Shown here: piece after piece, positions 5,362-5,760 of the stretch | Layout of the letters: each line of letters opens with the position of its first letter | How positions within the stretch are numbered: the stretch's first letter is position 1 | DNA from: Helicobacteraceae bacterium | GTDB lineage: Bacteria; Campylobacterota; Campylobacteria; Campylobacterales; Sulfurimonadaceae | Reading direction: 5' to 3' | DNA length: 5,760 nt | Assembly (NCBI GenBank): GCA_030596305.1 | Contig: JAUVKK010000067.1 | Coordinates: 1 to 5,760, forward strand | The notes under the pieces: generated by a model | Databases searched by the model: none | What the model was told of the DNA's origin: nothing | The model's input: only the letters and a program-made list of their open reading frames with translations | Made by a program: the position numbers and the translations under genes

Positions 5362-5760
5362 TTATGATAAAGATAAGCTTTCTTTAAGAAATTTGGTAAT
5401 GTTTTGTGTATTTTGCGGCACTGGGTGATATTCATGTGATAAGACACCATCTAATACTAGTAGTAATTCAGTCTTATCAAAACCGTCCACAATAGGGATA
5501 TTAAGCGACTCAAAAAGGGGAATAAAGTCACGTACATAGTCAGGACGTTGAACATAGACAGGGCGGCCGCCTGAAGCAAGATTTTCTAACACTGCCTGCG
5601 GTGAAGAGGTAACAAAGACCTTAGAAGCTTGCACAACCTCATCATACGCTTCAAACTCATAACGTGCAGCAAAAGATGGTGCCAGCTTCTCTTCATAGTC
5701 CAAAAAGAAGTAAAAACCGACAATTAGATCCATCTCCAACTGAGCAAACATATCAACATT
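5362..5760 (-). CDS. 3' part of a conserved protein with glycosyltransferase-like C-terminus (5' end outside window)
   Basis: I do not firmly recognise this gene. The frame is open to the right edge, so the visible 132 residues are the C-terminal part; the internal ATG at 5751 has in-frame codons before it and is probably not the start. The sequence alternates short beta-like and helical stretches: a segment of predicted strand character (LIVGFYFF), then SKVFVTSSPQAVLENLASGG, then RPVYVQRPDY, and later SLNIPIVDGF followed by a leucine-rich helix. A Ser-Ser/Ala-x-x-E/Gly-Gly/Arg-Pro pattern after a strand recalls the nucleotide-sugar pocket of GT-B-fold glycosyltransferases (MurG or CDP-glycerol transferase-like), where a helix is followed by a strand carrying the 'favourite target' residues. 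That is inference only. No membrane segment or signal is visible. It ends 59 nt before petA in the same orientation and may be read into petABC. Confidence 0.55.
   Translation of the reverse strand, partial: NVDMFAQLEMDLIVGFYFFLDYEEKLAPSFAARYEFEAYDEVVQASKVFVTSSPQAVLENLASGGRPVYVQRPDYVRDFIPLFESLNIPIVDGFDKTELLLVLDGVLSHEYHPVPQNTQNITKFLKESLSLS

Overview
The window looks like a piece of a Campylobacterota (Epsilonproteobacteria) chromosome, probably from a Sulfurimonas/Sulfurovum-like sulfur- or hydrogen-oxidising nitrate reducer. Three things point there: a NapA with the extra central segment of the epsilonproteobacterial type and its [12 protein letters not shown] sequence; a petABC cluster whose third gene is a two-domain (di-haem) cytochrome c instead of a classical cytochrome c1; and moderate AT content with AT-rich intergenic DNA. 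The genus assignment is inference from remembered family features, not from a database search.

Layout (all recognisable genes are on the minus strand, so read from right to left). At the right edge (5362-5760) is the 3' part of a gene that runs off the window; its product has a glycosyltransferase-like C-terminal look but is not firmly identified. After about 60 bp comes the petABC operon: a Tat-exported Rieske iron-sulfur protein (4781-5302), a full-length one-piece cytochrome b (3551-4765) and a membrane-anchored di-haem cytochrome c (2591-3538), with gaps of 15 and 12 nt and a strong stem-loop terminator at 2541-2576. About 800 bp follow without a convincing gene (1741-2540). This stretch holds several inverted repeats, one weak small ORF and, at its left end, the napA promoter with an FNR/CRP-family operator. 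At the left edge (1-1727) is the N-terminal 575 residues of NapA, the catalytic subunit of periplasmic nitrate reductase.

How they work together: PetABC would oxidise (mena)quinol and pass electrons to periplasmic c-type cytochromes, while NapA reduces nitrate to nitrite in the periplasm with electrons normally delivered from menaquinol by NapGH/NapB (not visible here). They are two separate branches from the quinol pool and two separate transcription units: the pet terminator and the nap promoter lie between them. The sequence supports independent control, with nap under a low-oxygen or nitrogen-oxide responsive CRP/FNR-type regulator.

No wholly new system is evident. The points most worth a second look are the internally duplicated PetC, the Rieske box II lacking both cluster-tuning hydroxyl residues, the b6-like haem-histidine spacing in PetB, the precisely spaced FNR-type box at napA, and the structured gene-free segment at 2210-2420.
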